DNA of 64,000 nt from Citrobacter rodentium NBRC 105723 = DSM 16636 (GTDB lineage: Bacteria; Pseudomonadota; Gammaproteobacteria; Enterobacterales; Enterobacteriaceae). Under the pieces are notes generated by a model. That model was not told the origin of the DNA. It saw only the letters and a program-made list of their open reading frames with translations, and made no database searches. Position 1 is the first letter of the stretch. The number at the start of each line of letters is the position of its first letter. Below, piece after piece: positions 62,297 to 64,000 of the stretch. The stretch covers positions 3,162,001 to 3,226,000 of the forward strand of contig NZ_CP082833.1 in NCBI RefSeq assembly GCF_021278985.1, read 5' to 3'. Both the position numbers and the translations under genes were made by a program.

Positions 62297-62884
62297 ATGA
62301 ACCATGTCTGGGGGCTGTTTTCCCATCCCGATCGTGAAATGCAGGTTATCAGGCGTGAAAACGAAACGGTTTCGCATCATTACACCCATCATGTGCTGTT
62401 GATGGCGGCGATCCCGGTAATCTGCGCGTTTATTGGCACCACGCAAATCGGCTGGAATTTCGGCGACGGCAACGTGCTGAAACTCTCTCTGCTTACCGGA
62501 TTTGCGCTGGCGATTCTTTTCTACGCCGTGATGCTGGCCGGCGTGGCGGTCATGGGGCGTGTTATCTGGTGGATGGCGCGGAGTTATCCGCAGCGCCCGT
62601 CGCTGACGCACTGCATGGTCTTTGCCGGATACGTCGCCACGCCGCTGTTCCTGAGCGGCATCGTGGCGCTCTATCCGCTGGTGTGGCTGTGCGCGCTGGT
62701 GGGAACCATCGCGCTGTTCTACACCGGTTATTTACTCTATCTGGGTATTCCAACTTTTCTGAATATTAATAAAGAAGAGGGGTTGAGTTTTTCCAGCTCG
62801 ACGCTGGCCATTGGCGTGCTGGTGCTGGAGATTTTACTGGCGCTTACCGTCATCCTGTGGGGATACGGATATCGGGTATTTTAA
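62297..62884 (+). CDS. yohC: YohC, Yip1-domain inner-membrane protein
   Basis: 195-residue protein with five hydrophobic segments and a Yip1 domain (VWGLFSHPDREMQVIRRENETVSHHYTHHV at the N-terminus). Function unknown; conserved in enterobacteria at this position. Ribosome-binding site GGGGGCGG before ATG 62297. Confidence 0.92.
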   Translation: MNHVWGLFSHPDREMQVIRRENETVSHHYTHHVLLMAAIPVICAFIGTTQIGWNFGDGNVLKLSLLTGFALAILFYAVMLAGVAVMGRVIWWMARSYPQRPSLTHCMVFAGYVATPLFLSGIVALYPLVWLCALVGTIALFYTGYLLYLGIPTFLNINKEEGLSFSSSTLAIGVLVLEILLALTVILWGYGYRVF

Positions 62885-63052
62885 TCGACACGCTGCATTG
62901 TTGGCGTAAAAGCCAGCAATGCAGCATTTGCTGACGATTCTTTTATGGCGACGCAGTCATTCGCTCGCTATGATTCTTTCGCTAGCTTGAGTAAATTCCT
63001 GCTCCAGCGGTGCGTGTTTCCCCACGCGTGAACCATTTTCTGAAGTCTCATC

Positions 63053-63979
63053 ATGCTGAAATTCCGAGTTTCTATTCTGAGCCTAGCGCTGATGCTGGCG
63101 GTGCCTTTTGCGCCGCAGGCAGCGGTGAAAGCGACAGCGACGACAGTGGCCTCGCAACCTGAGATCGCCTCCGGTAGCGCGATGATCGTCGATCTGAACA
63201 CCAATAAGGTGATCTACGCTAACCATCCGGATCTGGTGCGTCCGATTGCCTCGATAACCAAATTAATGACGGCGATGGTGGTGCTTGATGCGCGACTGCC
63301 GCTGGACGAAAAGCTGAAGGTTGATATCAGCCAGACGCCGGAGATGAAAGGCATCTACTCCCGCGTGCGTCTGAACAGTGAAATCAGTCGTAAAAATATG
63401 CTGCTGCTGGCGCTGATGTCCTCGGAAAACCGGGCGGCGGCAAGCCTAGCGCATCACTATCCGGGCGGCTATAACGCCTTTATTAAGGCGATGAACGCGA
63501 AGGCGAAGGCGCTCGGTATGAGCCATACCCGCTTTGTCGAACCGACGGGGCTGTCCATTCACAACGTCTCCACCGCGCGGGATCTCACCCGGTTACTGAT
63601 CGCCAGCAAGCAATATCCGCTGATCGGCCAGTTAAGCACCACGCGTGAAGATATGGCAACTTTCTCGAACCCGGCGTATACGCTGCCGTTTCGCAATACC
63701 AACCACCTGGTGTATCGCGATAACTGGAATATCCAGCTGACCAAAACCGGCTTTACCAACGCGGCGGGCCACTGTCTGGTGATGCGCACGCTGATCAATA
63801 ACAAACCGGTCGCGCTGGTGGTGATGGACGCCTTTGGCAAATATACCCATTTTGCCGATGCCAGCCGTTTACGCACCTGGATTGAAACCGGTAAGGTGAT
63901 GCCGGTTCCGGCAGCGGCGTTAAGCTATAAAAAGCAAAAAGCCGCGCAGATGGCGCAGCAAACCGCGCAAAACGACTAA
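63053..63979 (+). CDS. pbpG: PbpG, PBP7 D,D-endopeptidase
   Basis: 308-residue penicillin-binding protein 7, a periplasmic enzyme that cuts D-Ala-mDAP cross-links in peptidoglycan. Signal peptide (VSILSLALMLAVPFAPQAA). The three active-site motifs are SITK (PIASITKLM), SEN (LMSSENRAA) and KTG (QLTKTGFTNAAG). Two residues shorter than E. coli PbpG near the C-terminus (AQMAQQTAQND). The gene ends 21 bp before the window edge. Confidence 0.96.
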   Translation: MLKFRVSILSLALMLAVPFAPQAAVKATATTVASQPEIASGSAMIVDLNTNKVIYANHPDLVRPIASITKLMTAMVVLDARLPLDEKLKVDISQTPEMKGIYSRVRLNSEISRKNMLLLALMSSENRAAASLAHHYPGGYNAFIKAMNAKAKALGMSHTRFVEPTGLSIHNVSTARDLTRLLIASKQYPLIGQLSTTREDMATFSNPAYTLPFRNTNHLVYRDNWNIQLTKTGFTNAAGHCLVMRTLINNKPVALVVMDAFGKYTHFADASRLRTWIETGKVMPVPAAALSYKKQKAAQMAQQTAQND

Positions 63980-64000
63980 TACCCGCCATTCGGCAAGGTT

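Overview
This 64 kb window is a piece of an enterobacterial chromosome. Gene order and protein lengths follow the Escherichia coli yejH(radD)-to-pbpG segment, written here in the opposite direction. E. coli-type REP palindromes, and a 3-hydroxybenzoate/gentisate (mhb) cluster between yohJ and dusC, point to a Citrobacter- or Salmonella-like member of the Enterobacteriaceae. The sequence alone does not settle the genus.

Layout. 1-11.7 kb: radD (cut by the window edge), rsuA, bcr, yejG, the peptide ABC importer yejABEF, the EAL phosphodiesterase rtn, and the murein endopeptidase mepS. 12-16.8 kb: lpxT, yeiR, yeiQ and, divergent from yeiQ, a uxuA mannonate dehydratase. 16.8-19.9 kb: an accessory knot made of two different IS110-family elements and a tandem array of 52-bp REP units. 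19.9-36.2 kb: yeiP, yeiW, setB, the fructose PTS operon fruBKA under two Cra operators, the pseudouridine genes psuK-psuG-psuT, the kinase yeiI with nfo, an unrecognised exported protein, yeiH/yeiE and lysP. 36.3-37.7 kb: an IS4-family element. 37.8-51.7 kb: cirA with a Fur box, yeiG, folE, yeiB, galS and mglBAC with GalR/GalS and CRP sites, yeiS, a small unrecognised membrane protein, sanA, cdd, yohK and yohJ. 51.8-57.8 kb: mhbR divergent from mhbTDHIM, a complete 3-hydroxybenzoate to gentisate to fumarate plus pyruvate route. 58-64 kb: dusC with an in-frame amber codon, the tiny membrane protein yohP, mdtQ, yohF, yohD, yohC and pbpG.

The most notable content is at 16.8-19.9 kb. The first element (16826-18106) carries an IS621-type recombinase (D11, E60, D102, D105, S241). 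The 179 nt before its start codon read as a bridge RNA: the target loop contains TATCAGGCCT and GTAG, matching the REP site it sits in, and the donor loop contains ACAGTATC and ACAAG, matching the element's own ends. Joining the ends would create a TTGCAG-N17-TATTAT promoter whose expected start is the first base of that RNA. The second element (18473-19844) is IS1111-like, with perfect 13-bp subterminal inverted repeats. Its guide-like RNA lies after the gene: two segments match the interrupted REP on either side of a CG core, and two more match its own ends. The two elements hit different positions of the same repeat and carry their RNAs at opposite ends.

Other departures from the E. coli layout are the absence of preTA between mglC and yeiS, the absence of rihB, yeiL and a second nucleoside transporter between psuT and yeiI, and a uxuA gene beside yeiQ.
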